Assembly: GCA_044226655.1 (NCBI GenBank)
Contig: JBGAGO010000001.1
Span: 558,001-622,000, forward strand
DNA length: 64,000 nt
Direction of reading: 5' to 3'
Source of the DNA: JBEVOS01 sp044226655
GTDB lineage: Bacteria; Pseudomonadota; Alphaproteobacteria; Caulobacterales; Aquidulcibacteraceae
Part shown: positions 26,253 to 34,603 of the stretch, in pieces
Layout of the letters: every line of letters starts with the position of its first letter
Numbering within the stretch: the first letter of the stretch is position 1
Notes under the pieces: generated by a model
Database searches by the model: none
The model's input: only the letters and a program-made list of their open reading frames with translations
What the model was told of the DNA's origin: nothing
Translations under genes and position numbers: made by a program

Positions 26253-26472
26253 TATAAGTGATTGACAATAAATAGAAAAATGTCGAGCCGAGCGGAGCAG
26301 GCGGCGAATTGGGGTCCGCTGGGGTCCCGCGGCCGGTTGGCCCCCTAAAGACGGCTAGAAGAAAAAATGCCCCAGATATAGTAGGTTAACCGAATCTTAG
26401 AGTACCAGCGCTTGCTTAACGCAAGAATCATTAGGTATTTTCCCGCATAACGGAATCACGTCGGAGGTGCCC
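26253..26472. other. AT-richer spacer downstream of tRNA-Arg
   Basis: 220 bp with runs such as gattgacaataaatagaaaa and gatatagtaggttaacc that stand out against the GC-rich neighbourhood. It also has a doubled GGGGTCC motif (ggggtccgctggggtccc). No integrase gene or obvious att duplication of the tRNA 3' end was found. It probably contains the promoter of the following gene and marks the left edge of a small island. Confidence 0.5.
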
Positions 26473-27237
26473 GTGACGGAAGACGAATATGCGGCGATGA
26501 TTCGGGCCAATGTCCCGCGCCGGTTCTGGGACGAGACCCTGGGGCAAGTCGAGTTCCTCTTTCAAGCGGCGCACCGCCTCGCCGCCGGCACGGGGCTGAT
26601 TGCGCGCCGGGCCAGCCATGTTGAAGGGCAATATCGGTTCGTGGCGATCGAGCAGGCCTTCGAGACGGTCGGGGCGCGGAACGGCGGGATCAACCTGTAC
26701 CGAAGCCCCGCTCCGGGCACGGATCAGGTGCTCTGGCAGCCCTACCAGCAGTTCGGGAAGATCGTTGTCGGCTTCGCCATGCAGCCGGAGCCGGGCGCGC
26801 TTCCGCCTCGGAATCGGTCCCGCCTTGGCGCGGTGCAGCTCAACCTCCCTTTCGAGCCGCGCCTGCCGTTTCCGGAAGAGCCAGAGGCGGACCGGATGTT
26901 CGTTGCGCTCTGCGCCAGCCGAGACCGCGAACATGCCGGCTCGGTTCGCGGGATCGAACTGCTCGTCATCGACAGCCGGTACGATCAAATTCTCTTCCGG
27001 CAGCCTTTGGCCCGTTTCCTTGCCGGCTATGGCGAGCCCTCGGCCCCGGCTGCGCTGGCCCCCGAGCCAGCACCGCGACGCTCGACGCCGCCGGCCCCGC
27101 CGCAGCGAAAGGCCGAGAAGGCGCCGACAGATCGCACAGACGCGCGGCCGCCGCCACAAGGCAAGCCGCTCGTGCGCCTGCGGTCGCAGCCCAAGCCGAT
27201 TGCGACCCTGCCCAAGGCGGGCAAGAAAACAGATTGA
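26473..27237 (+). CDS. Unknown protein of the tRNA-Arg island
   Basis: 254 residues from GTG 26473, with GGAGGTG just upstream; a GTG two codons earlier overlaps that site. The N-terminal 185 residues look globular: RFWDETLGQVEFLFQAAHRLAAGTGLIARRASHVEG, GGINLYRSPAPGTDQVLWQPYQQFGKIVVGFAM, and DRMFVALCASRDREHAGSVRGIELLVIDSRYDQILFRQPL. A Pro/Ala/Lys-rich disordered tail follows. No family was recognised. It precedes an XRE-ImmA/IrrE gene by 67 bp on the same strand, so the two probably form a unit. Confidence 0.6.
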   Translation: MTEDEYAAMIRANVPRRFWDETLGQVEFLFQAAHRLAAGTGLIARRASHVEGQYRFVAIEQAFETVGARNGGINLYRSPAPGTDQVLWQPYQQFGKIVVGFAMQPEPGALPPRNRSRLGAVQLNLPFEPRLPFPEEPEADRMFVALCASRDREHAGSVRGIELLVIDSRYDQILFRQPLARFLAGYGEPSAPAALAPEPAPRRSTPPAPPQRKAEKAPTDRTDARPPPQGKPLVRLRSQPKPIATLPKAGKKTD

Positions 27238-27304
27238 AAGACGGATCAGGGCAGGCGCTGCACCGGGCGGCCGTCACCGCCCGGTGCACTGGGATTCGAT
27301 CACC

Positions 27305-28516
27305 ATGACACGTAACGGCACGCCCGGCTTCGTTCCGCAGCGGCTCGTCGAAACCCGCGAAGCGCGCGGCATCATCACGCGCGAGGCTCTGGCGCGCGCG
27401 ATCGGCAAGAGCGGGAGCACGGTGCAGCGCTGGGAAGAGGGCGATTCCTCGCCGGAGCCGGATGCGCTGAAAGCGCTGGCGCAAATCCTCAACGTGCGCG
27501 TCGAGCATTTTGTGCGTGACGGATTTGGAGACGAGGCCCCCGTTTTCTTTCGCTCGCTGGCCTCGGCGCTGAAGAGGGAGAAGGCCTATCAGCGCGCGCG
27601 AATGAACTGGCTGATCGAGATTTCGCAGATCGCGCAAAAGTATGTCGAGCTGCCTGATGTCGATATTCCGGACGTTCTCGGTGGCGCCAGTTTCAAGCAG
27701 CTCCGCAACGAAGACCTTGAGCGCATCGCCGCCGAACTTCGCGCGCATTGGGGGCTCGACGACAAGCCTTGCGCCGATGTCGTCGCACACATGGAACGCG
27801 TCGGGTTCGTTGTCGCCTCGGAAGGCATGGACACGGTCAAGCTCGACGGCCTTTGCCGTTGGTCCGCGGTGGATGCACGTCCATACGTGTTGCTCGCCGA
27901 AGACAAAATGTCATTCGCGCGCCGTCAGATGGACGCCGCGCACGAGATGGCGCACGGTGTCCTGCATCGTCATGTCACCGAACAGGAATTGCGCGATGAC
28001 TTCGACTTAATCGAGGAGCAGGCGTTCAGGCTAGCAAGCGCTTTCCTCATGCCAGAGTCGAGCTACCCGAACGACGTGCAACTCTACACATTGCCCGAGT
28101 TTGAAGTTTTGAAAGATCGCTGGAAGGTCTCCATCAAAGCTCAAATTCGTCGGCTTCAGGAGCTTCGCGTTTTCGACGCTGACTATGCGCGCCATCTCTT
28201 CAAAATCTACAGCTCCAAAGGGTGGAACAAGGGCGAGCCGTTTGACAGTGCATGGCCGATCCCGAAGCCGCGCGTGTTGGCAGAAGCGATGAACGCGATC
28301 GTTGACGCGCAAATTTTGTCGAAGGCGGAGTTGCTGGCAACTGAATTCACAATGCCCGCCGCCGACATCGAGTCTCTATGCAGCTTGCCCCGTGGCTGGT
28401 TCGAGAGGGAGCAAGGTCAGATTGTGAAGCTCATTCCGCGCTCAGCGGAGAGTTCATCATCGGCACCGGCAGCCGTGCTGCCGTTCAAGGACGATGCCAA
28501 GAACGGACCAAAGTGA
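27305..28516 (+). CDS. XRE-family HTH and ImmA/IrrE metallopeptidase protein
   Basis: 403 residues. The helix-turn-helix at about 15-62 reads LVETREARGIITREALARAIGKSGSTVQRWEEGDSSPEPDALKALAQIL. The zincin domain has H213-E-M-A-H217, followed by EEQAFRLASAFLMP, the ImmA/IrrE arrangement in which a downstream Glu completes the zinc site. A C-terminal region of about 120 residues is unassigned. Such fusions regulate phage, ICE or stress genes by cleaving or binding repressors. The 3' half is noticeably AT-richer than flanking chromosome genes, consistent with acquisition. Confidence 0.85.
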   Translation: MTRNGTPGFVPQRLVETREARGIITREALARAIGKSGSTVQRWEEGDSSPEPDALKALAQILNVRVEHFVRDGFGDEAPVFFRSLASALKREKAYQRARMNWLIEISQIAQKYVELPDVDIPDVLGGASFKQLRNEDLERIAAELRAHWGLDDKPCADVVAHMERVGFVVASEGMDTVKLDGLCRWSAVDARPYVLLAEDKMSFARRQMDAAHEMAHGVLHRHVTEQELRDDFDLIEEQAFRLASAFLMPESSYPNDVQLYTLPEFEVLKDRWKVSIKAQIRRLQELRVFDADYARHLFKIYSSKGWNKGEPFDSAWPIPKPRVLAEAMNAIVDAQILSKAELLATEFTMPAADIESLCSLPRGWFEREQGQIVKLIPRSAESSSSAPAAVLPFKDDAKNGPK

Positions 28517-28641
28517 GCAGGAAGAGCCTTGTCGCTGTCCCAAGAGCAACTGCGGCCCCGCGTTCGCGGGCCTCGCGCTTCCCCATCATCCCCGCTACAC
28601 TCCCGCTCAACAACAATGAGCTGTCAGGGAGTTCGCGCCTC

Positions 28642-29679
28642 ATGCCCGCCAAACTGCGCTATTCGCGCGATGAATTGCTCGCCGATCATCCTTACGCGCG
28701 CCCGCATGAGGCGGCGGGGTATCGGCTGCATGGCGGGTTTCTGGCGGACGGGTCTTATGTGTCGCCGCGCACGCTGACGCGCTGGCCGGCGGTGCGGGCG
28801 TGGGGGCAGGCGCTTGAGGCGCGCGGCGGGGTGCTCATCGATGCGACCACGGCGCTGCTCGCGCGCGGCAATTATCCGACCATCGCGCAGCAAAAGTTCC
28901 TGCTCGCGGAAGGCTTCGGCCAGACGCTGTGGAATTCGCTGACGACGACGGGCGTGATCGAGGCGCGCGGCAAAGTGTTGGCCACGCTCGTCGCGCCCGA
29001 CATGCAGCGCATCATCGTCGAAGATATCGCCGACAGCGCCACCGGGCATCTCAACAGCGGGCTGCTCTACGCGCACGGCATCGATGAAGGCGGCGATCCG
29101 GCGGCGCCGAACGGGCCCGGCGCGCATGATTTCATGTGGTTCGCCGCGCGCGACGAAGTGTTCGGCGCCAACGCCTATCCGCTGCCCGAAACGCCGGCGA
29201 GCATCGGCCGCCCGGTCGAAGGCCGCGAAATGCCGGCGCTGCCGGAAGGCTATGAGCAGCTCATCAAATTCCTGATGAACGTGCTGATGATCGAAATTCG
29301 CGCCGAAGCGTTCTTCGCGTTCTGCTGCAAAATCTTCCGCGATCCCGACGCGTTCCCGAACCGCCGCGCCGAAGCCGAACGCGCCGCGGTGATGGTCGAG
29401 CGCATCCGCGAGGATGAACAGATCCATGTCGGCTATCTGCAGGCCGTGATCTCGGAACTCCGCGCATTCACGTTCAAGGCGGGCGAGGGCGCGACGGTGA
29501 AGGGCGCCGAGGTCATCGATCCGGTCTGGGCCAGGATGGTCGATTGGCACGGCCGCGAAGTGTTCGAACTCGGCCGCGCGCGCACGCGCGAGGCCGTGCG
29601 CGACCAGCTCATCGCCGCGCGCGGCAAGGCGGCGGGCGAGGCGCTGTTCGTTCGTTTCGAGGCGCTGGAAACCGCGTAA
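28642..29679 (+). CDS. Ferritin-like (probable di-iron) protein
   Basis: 345 residues from ATG 28642; a longer frame overlaps the previous gene and is rejected. Candidate metal ligands sit on helices: E127 (IIVEDIADSATGHL, with H136), E218 or E222 (MIEIRAEAFFAFC) and E259-x2-H262 (REDEQIHVGYL). This resembles a ferritin-like four-helix carboxylate site, but the fold call is inferred from spacing alone. The stop codon is followed immediately by the ATG of a 2OG-Fe(II) oxygenase (TAAATG), so the two are translationally linked and likely functionally paired. Confidence 0.6.
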   Translation: MPAKLRYSRDELLADHPYARPHEAAGYRLHGGFLADGSYVSPRTLTRWPAVRAWGQALEARGGVLIDATTALLARGNYPTIAQQKFLLAEGFGQTLWNSLTTTGVIEARGKVLATLVAPDMQRIIVEDIADSATGHLNSGLLYAHGIDEGGDPAAPNGPGAHDFMWFAARDEVFGANAYPLPETPASIGRPVEGREMPALPEGYEQLIKFLMNVLMIEIRAEAFFAFCCKIFRDPDAFPNRRAEAERAAVMVERIREDEQIHVGYLQAVISELRAFTFKAGEGATVKGAEVIDPVWARMVDWHGREVFELGRARTREAVRDQLIAARGKAAGEALFVRFEALETA

Positions 29680-30681
29680 ATGAAGGCGTTGCCGGTCATC
29701 GATGTCGGCCCGCTGTTTTCACGCGAGGACGAAGCCGCGCGCCGCCGCGTCGCGCAAGAGATCGGCGCGGCCTGCCGCGAGGCAGGCTTCTTCTACGCCA
29801 CCGGCCATCGCATTCCCGCTGCGCTCGCCGCGCAGCTGCACGAGGAAGCGACGCGCTTTTTCGCGCTGCCGGAAGACGCGAAGGCCGAGATCGCGATGGC
29901 GAAGGGCGGGCGCGCCTGGCGCGGCTGGTTTCCGCTCGGCGGCGAACTCACCTCCGGCAAGCCCGACAACAAGGAGGGCCTCTATTTCGGCGAGGATTTG
30001 CCGGCGGACGATCCGCGCGTCGCGCGCGGTCTGCCGCTGCACGGGGGCAATCTGCGCGCGCGCGCCGCGCCTGATCTTGTCCCGCTGGTCAACGCCTATA
30101 TGCGCGCGTGCTGCGCGGCGGCGCACGCAATCCTCGAAGGCGTGAGCCTCAGCCTCGGCCTCGACGCGGATTATTTCCGCGCGCGCTATACAGGCGCGCC
30201 CATCCAGCTCTTCCGCATCTTCCGCTATCCGCCGTCTGCGCCCGGCGATGACAGCTGGGGCGTGGGCGAGCACACCGATTACGGCCTGCTGACCTTGCTC
30301 GCGCAGGATGAGATCGGCGGCCTTGAGGTGAAGACGCGCGATGGCTGGATCGCCGCGCCGCCGCTTCCGGGCGCGCTCGTCTGCAATATCGGCGACATGC
30401 TCGACCGCCTCACAGGCGGCGCCTATCGCTCGACGCCGCATCGCGCGCGCAATGTCAGCGGCCGCGAGCGCCTCTCGTTTCCTTATTTCTTCGATCCGGC
30501 GTTCGACGCCGAGATCGTCCCGCTGCCGGTCGAGGCGCGCTTGGCCGACGACGCCGCCGAGCGCTGGGATGGCGCCAGCGTGCACGCCTTCGCCGGGACC
30601 TATGGCGATTATCTGCTCGGCAAGATCGGCAAAGTCTTTCCGGATCTGAAACGCGCCGCGCTGGACGCCGCCGAAGCCTGA
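29680..30681 (+). CDS. Isopenicillin N synthase-like 2-oxoglutarate/Fe(II) oxygenase
   Basis: 333 residues. The N-terminal DIOX_N region opens LPVIDVGPLFSRED. The jelly-roll core carries H198-T-D200 (GEHTDYGLLTLL) and H254 (STPHRARN) as the Fe(II) triad. R264-x-S266 (GRERLSFPYFF) is the expected 2-oxoglutarate-binding pair. The substrate is unknown. It starts with no gap after the ferritin-like gene, which suggests a two-step iron-dependent modification pathway, though no peptide or metabolite substrate is visible nearby. Confidence 0.9.
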   Translation: MKALPVIDVGPLFSREDEAARRRVAQEIGAACREAGFFYATGHRIPAALAAQLHEEATRFFALPEDAKAEIAMAKGGRAWRGWFPLGGELTSGKPDNKEGLYFGEDLPADDPRVARGLPLHGGNLRARAAPDLVPLVNAYMRACCAAAHAILEGVSLSLGLDADYFRARYTGAPIQLFRIFRYPPSAPGDDSWGVGEHTDYGLLTLLAQDEIGGLEVKTRDGWIAAPPLPGALVCNIGDMLDRLTGGAYRSTPHRARNVSGRERLSFPYFFDPAFDAEIVPLPVEARLADDAAERWDGASVHAFAGTYGDYLLGKIGKVFPDLKRAALDAAEA

Positions 30682-30777
30682 GCGGTGGCCGCCGTCCCGC
30701 GCTTGCCACCCGCCGGGGCCGCCTGTATCAAGCGGCCCTCCCGACCGGGGCCCAGCCCCGCCGGAGCCCGACTTTGG

Positions 30778-30853
30778 GCCGCCTTAGCTCAGCCGGTAGA
30801 GCGGCGCATTCGTAATGCGTAGGTCAGGTGTTCGAGTCACCTAGGCGGCACCA
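30778..30853 (+). tRNA. tRNA-Thr (anticodon CGT)
   Basis: A 76-nt cloverleaf. Acceptor GCCGCCT/AGGCGGC, anticodon stem GCGCA/TGCGT with loop TTCGTAA, T-arm AGGTG TTCGAGT CACCT, and an encoded CCA at 30851-30853. The anticodon CGT reads ACG (Thr). It lies between the oxygenase gene and a large unknown membrane-protein gene on the same strand. Confidence 0.96.
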
Positions 30854-30930
30854 TTCGCGGCGCCAGCGGCGCCGTTACCGCGATGCGCGGCGTTTGCTAG
30901 AATGAGGCGGAAGGGGGCGCCGCCGCCGCG

Positions 30931-32700
30931 ATGATCACGTTCTTCACCTGGAGCCTCTTCACCGCGCTGTTTGCGTGTCTTGGCGCGGCGCTCGCGCGCT
31001 GCCGCACGCCCGATGGCTTCATTTCCGCGGCCGCGCCGGCGGGCATCGTCGGCGGGCTGATCGGCTGGGCCAACACGCCGACTTTGGCGCCGATGTTTCT
31101 CGCGCCCTGGGCCTTCGCGATCGTCGGGGCCTATGTGGGCGCGCTGTTCGGCAGCCCGTTGGCCAAAGTGCGCGAACGTCAGCGCGTGGCGGTGCTGATC
31201 GCGATCGCTGGCGCCGGCCTTTTGGGCCTCCTGTTCCTGGTGACGACGCACGGCATTTTTCACGCCGCGGATTATCGCAGGCTGATCGGCGCCCCGCGCG
31301 ACGCAGGCGCCTTCGAGGAGGACGTCGCCGCGATCGACACGGCGCGCCTGCGCATCGTCAACCAGGACTACGCCACCGCCATCGCCGACAAGATGTTGGG
31401 CGATCAGGCCGGCCTCGGCTCGGAAGCGACCTTGGGCGCGCTGCAGATCTCGCAATTGAACGGCTGCTTCGACGCGCTTGTCGTCGGCGCGGCGGCGCCG
31501 GCGCGCATCTGCTTCGACCGCGAATTGGTGTGGGTCGCGCCGCTCGCACACAATGGCTTCTTCCGCTGGCTCACCAATCACGTCACCCACGAATATGTCA
31601 TCGTCTCCGCCATCGATCCCTCGCGGAGGTTCCTGGTGCGCGCTGTCGGCGGGCGGCCGGTCACGCTGCGCTATCAGCTCGAAGGCGCGCATTTCGGCGA
31701 TTACCTAGTGCGCCATCTGCGCGAGAACGGCTATCTGAGCGTCGGCCTGACCGACATCAATTTCGAACTGGACGATGAAGGGCGGCCTTGGTGGGTCGCC
31801 GTCACCTTCGTCAAGCGTGTGGGCTTTCGCGGCGCCGATCCGGATGGCGTGCTGCTGGTCGATCCCGCGACGGGCGCGATCACGCGCTACGCCATCGGCC
31901 ACGTTCCTGGCTGGGTCGATCGCATCCAGCCGGAAAGCATCGTCTCCAACCAGTTCGACAATTGGGGCAAGTACGGGCTGGGCTGGTGGAATGCGTGGAC
32001 CGCGCGCGCCAATGTCGTGCAGACCTCGACCTTCGCGCTCCATCTCGTGGAGGGCGTGGACGGCCGCACCTATTGGTACACGGGCGTCGCTTCGATCGGG
32101 AACGATCAATCGACCACAGGTTTCATCCTCGTCGACACCAAAACCAAAGAGACGCGCATCTATCATATCCCCGGCGCGATGGAGGATGCCGCCCAGCGCT
32201 CCGCCGAGAATACGCCGGGCGCGCGCGAGCGCCGCTATCACGCGGGCGAACCCATTCTCTACAATGTCAGCGGCGCGCCGACCTATTTCATGACGTTGTC
32301 GGGCGATGACAACATCCCGCGCATGTATGCGTTCGTGAGCGTGCGCGATTACCAGATCGTCGGCGCCGCCGATTCCATCGTCGATGCGCTGCATCGCTAT
32401 CAGACGGCGCTGCGCGCGCGCGGATCGACCGCCGTCAATCAAGCCGTCAACGCGACAGAGACGATATCCGGCGCCGTCGAACGCGTGGCGGAAGACGCCG
32501 AGGGCAGGGGACGCTGGTTCCTGGTGCGCAATGGGAGCGCCACGCTGCAATTCTTCGTCGCCAGCTCGCTCTCCGCCGAGATCCGCTATGCCGAGAAGGG
32601 CGATCGCGTGCGCGTCACCTACGAGCCGGGCGATTCCAACGATCTGCCGCTGGTGACGGCGTTCGACGATCTGGAGCTTGCGATCAGCGATCAGCCCTAA
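30931..32700 (+). CDS. Large membrane-anchored protein of unknown function
   Basis: 589 residues. Three hydrophobic helices lie near 1-20, 28-75 and 86-106 (a Gly-rich GIVGGLIGWANTP loop sits between two of them). About 480 soluble residues follow. Conserved-looking blocks are WWVAVTFVKRVGFRGADPDGVLLVDPATG, PGWVDRIQPESIVSNQFDNWGKY, SIGNDQSTTGFILVDTKTKETRIY, HIPGAMEDAAQRSAE, SGAPTYFMTL and YAFVSVRDYQIV. From memory these resemble large uncharacterised membrane proteins better known from Firmicutes. No catalytic residues can be named. ATG 30931 follows a purine-rich aaggggg. Confidence 0.65.
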   Translation: MITFFTWSLFTALFACLGAALARCRTPDGFISAAAPAGIVGGLIGWANTPTLAPMFLAPWAFAIVGAYVGALFGSPLAKVRERQRVAVLIAIAGAGLLGLLFLVTTHGIFHAADYRRLIGAPRDAGAFEEDVAAIDTARLRIVNQDYATAIADKMLGDQAGLGSEATLGALQISQLNGCFDALVVGAAAPARICFDRELVWVAPLAHNGFFRWLTNHVTHEYVIVSAIDPSRRFLVRAVGGRPVTLRYQLEGAHFGDYLVRHLRENGYLSVGLTDINFELDDEGRPWWVAVTFVKRVGFRGADPDGVLLVDPATGAITRYAIGHVPGWVDRIQPESIVSNQFDNWGKYGLGWWNAWTARANVVQTSTFALHLVEGVDGRTYWYTGVASIGNDQSTTGFILVDTKTKETRIYHIPGAMEDAAQRSAENTPGARERRYHAGEPILYNVSGAPTYFMTLSGDDNIPRMYAFVSVRDYQIVGAADSIVDALHRYQTALRARGSTAVNQAVNATETISGAVERVAEDAEGRGRWFLVRNGSATLQFFVASSLSAEIRYAEKGDRVRVTYEPGDSNDLPLVTAFDDLELAISDQP

Positions 32701-32707
32701 GCGCGCT

Positions 32708-33277
32708 TCAATGCGTCGCCAGGCCGGCGATGACGATATCGACGAGGCGCATCGTGCTCGCGCGCCAGCCCGGCGCGCCGACATTGTACGCAAAGCCCGC
32801 GAACACCTGGATGAGGTCGTTGACCTGCACATCCTTGCGCGCATCGCCCGCGTCGATCGCGGCCTTCAACAATTTCGTCAGCGAAAGCTTGAGCAGCTCG
32901 AACGTCGATTCGAAGGCTGGCGCCGGCGCGCCCGGCGTGAAAGCGGAAAGCACCACCTTCTTGGTGGCGAGATAGTCGAGGCAGAGCTGCAGCCAGGCGC
33001 GCATGGCGTCGAGCGGTTCGTGCTTGGCGAGCAGCTTGTCCGCCGCCGCCGCGAGCCGCTCCACTTCATAGCGGTAGACGGCTTCGAGCAGCGCCTCGCG
33101 CGTCGGGAAATGGCGATAGAGCGTGCCGATGCCCACGCCCGCCTCGCGCGCGATCTCTTCCAGGCTGGCGCGCGCGCCGGCTTCGGTGAAGACGCGCTTG
33201 GCCGCCTCGAGCAGCAGCTCGCGGTTCCGCGCCGCGTCGGCGCGCGGCTTGCGGATCGGCGCATCGCTTTTTTTCAT
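32708..33277 (-). CDS. TetR-family transcriptional regulator
   Basis: 189 residues. The N-terminal helix-turn-helix is RELLLEAAKRVFTEAGARASLEEIAREAGVGIGTLYRHFPTREALLEAVY, the canonical TetR DNA-binding domain. The ligand-binding C terminus is not assignable. It is divergent from an SDR dehydrogenase gene. Two inverted repeats in the shared promoter (33293-33309, 33317-33329) are the probable operator, so it likely represses the dehydrogenase and itself. Confidence 0.93.
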   Translation of the reverse strand: MKKSDAPIRKPRADAARNRELLLEAAKRVFTEAGARASLEEIAREAGVGIGTLYRHFPTREALLEAVYRYEVERLAAAADKLLAKHEPLDAMRAWLQLCLDYLATKKVVLSAFTPGAPAPAFESTFELLKLSLTKLLKAAIDAGDARKDVQVNDLIQVFAGFAYNVGAPGWRASTMRLVDIVIAGLATH

Positions 33278-33292
33278 AAGGCCCCTTGATAA

Positions 33293-33329
33293 GCGGAGGC
33301 TCCCTCCGCATTATCTGGAGGCGCCCTCC
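33293..33329. promoter_or_regulatory. Paired operator of the TetR/SDR divergent promoter
   Basis: Site 1 is a perfect palindrome GCGGAGG-CTC-CCTCCGC (33293-33309). Site 2 is GGAGG-CGC-CCTCC (33317-33329). Their centres are 22 bp apart, about two helical turns, so dimers would bind on the same DNA face. A TATATA-type -10-like element follows at 33331. Assignment to the adjacent TetR protein is inferred from position. Confidence 0.75.
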
Positions 33330-33397
33330 GTATATAGGATCGCCGATCCTGATACAATGCAAAGGCGGCGGGCTTCTCTTTCCAGGAAGGCATATCC

Positions 33398-34369
33398 ATG
33401 ACCACCAGCTTTGGCGCGAAATCGACCACGGAGGACGTTCTTCAAGGCGTCGACCTCACCGGCAAGCGTGTGCTCGTGACCGGCGTCTCCGCGGGCCTCG
33501 GCATTGAAACGGCGCGTGCGCTCGCCGCCCATGGCGCGATCGTGGTCGGCGCAGCGCGCGATCTCGTGAAGGCAGGCGCGGCGCTGGACGCCGCCATTTC
33601 GAATAAGGCCGTGCGCGGGCGCATTTCGCTCGTCGAACTCGATCTCGCTTCGCTCGCCAGCGCCCGCGCCGCCGCGGACAAGCTGATCGCGGCCAATGAA
33701 AAGTTCGATGTCGTGATCGCGAACGCGGGCGTGATGGCATGTCCGCAGGGAACGACGAAGGATGGTTTTGAAACCCAATTCGGCACCAACCATCTCGGCC
33801 ATTTCGTGTTCGTCAATCGCATCGCGCCGCTGATCAAGGAGGGCGGCCGCTTCGTGAGCCTCGCATCCTCCGGCCATCGCTTCTCCGATGTCGATCTCGA
33901 TGATCCGAATTTCGAGCGCACGACCTATGAGCCGTTCCTGGCCTATGGCCGCTCCAAGACCGCGAATGTCCTGTTCGCCGTCGAGTTCGACCGCCGCCAC
34001 AAGGCCCGCGGCGTGCGCGCAGCGGCCGTACATCCCGGCGGCATCCAGACCGAACTCGGCCGCCACATGACCGACGACATGCGCAAGGCCATGCTCGAAC
34101 GCGTCACGGCGGCGCGCGGCGCAAGCGGCGTGGCCTTCGAATGGAAAACCATTCCGCAAGGCGCGGCCACCTCGGTCTGGACCGGCTTTGTGGCGCGCGC
34201 GGAGGATGTCGGCGCCCGCTATTGCGAAGATTGCCACGTCGCCGAACTTGTCGAAGGCGGCAGCGATCCGCTGTCGAGCATGAGCGGCGTGCGCCGCTAC
34301 GCGCTCGATGGCGAGCACGCCAAGGCGCTGTGGGCCAAGAGCGAAGAAATGGTCGGCGAACGGTTCTAG
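33398..34369 (+). CDS. Short-chain dehydrogenase/reductase
   Basis: 323 residues. Cofactor motif TGVSAGLG, IANAGVM (the NNAG equivalent) and the catalytic Y-x3-K in AYGRSK. The C-terminal extension (EYxEDCHVAEL-like: RYCEDCHVAELVEGG) is typical of retinol-dehydrogenase/WWOX-like SDRs. The substrate is unknown. Expression is probably controlled by the divergent TetR regulator. Confidence 0.92.
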   Translation: MTTSFGAKSTTEDVLQGVDLTGKRVLVTGVSAGLGIETARALAAHGAIVVGAARDLVKAGAALDAAISNKAVRGRISLVELDLASLASARAAADKLIAANEKFDVVIANAGVMACPQGTTKDGFETQFGTNHLGHFVFVNRIAPLIKEGGRFVSLASSGHRFSDVDLDDPNFERTTYEPFLAYGRSKTANVLFAVEFDRRHKARGVRAAAVHPGGIQTELGRHMTDDMRKAMLERVTAARGASGVAFEWKTIPQGAATSVWTGFVARAEDVGARYCEDCHVAELVEGGSDPLSSMSGVRRYALDGEHAKALWAKSEEMVGERF

Positions 34370-34394
34370 CGCGCGTCCCGTTGAGATCGAAACG

Positions 34395-34562
34395 CCTCCC
34401 CCTCCCCGCGAGGTGAGGGGGCAGGGGGTGGGGTGAACCACGACATTCGCCGTTCGTACGCTCCTGCAGAGCGCCTTCGTTATAATCTCGGAGATCGGTG
34501 AGAGCTTTTCGGGCGCCGGGCTTCACCCTACCCTCAACCCCCTCCCCTCGCGGGGAGGGGGC
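34395..34562. repeat. Palindromic intergenic repeat, family B (copy 1)
   Basis: The outer parts cctccccctccccgcgaggt and ctcccctcgcggggaggggg are complementary. Inside, gcagggggtggggtga pairs imperfectly with tcaccctaccctcaaccccc. It fills the gap between two convergent genes. A related copy lies between dnaN and recF (41989-42165). Confidence 0.88.
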
Positions 34563-34603
34563 GGTTCCTTCTTACGCAAGCGCGCTGAAGCGTGCTGCGA
34601 TGC

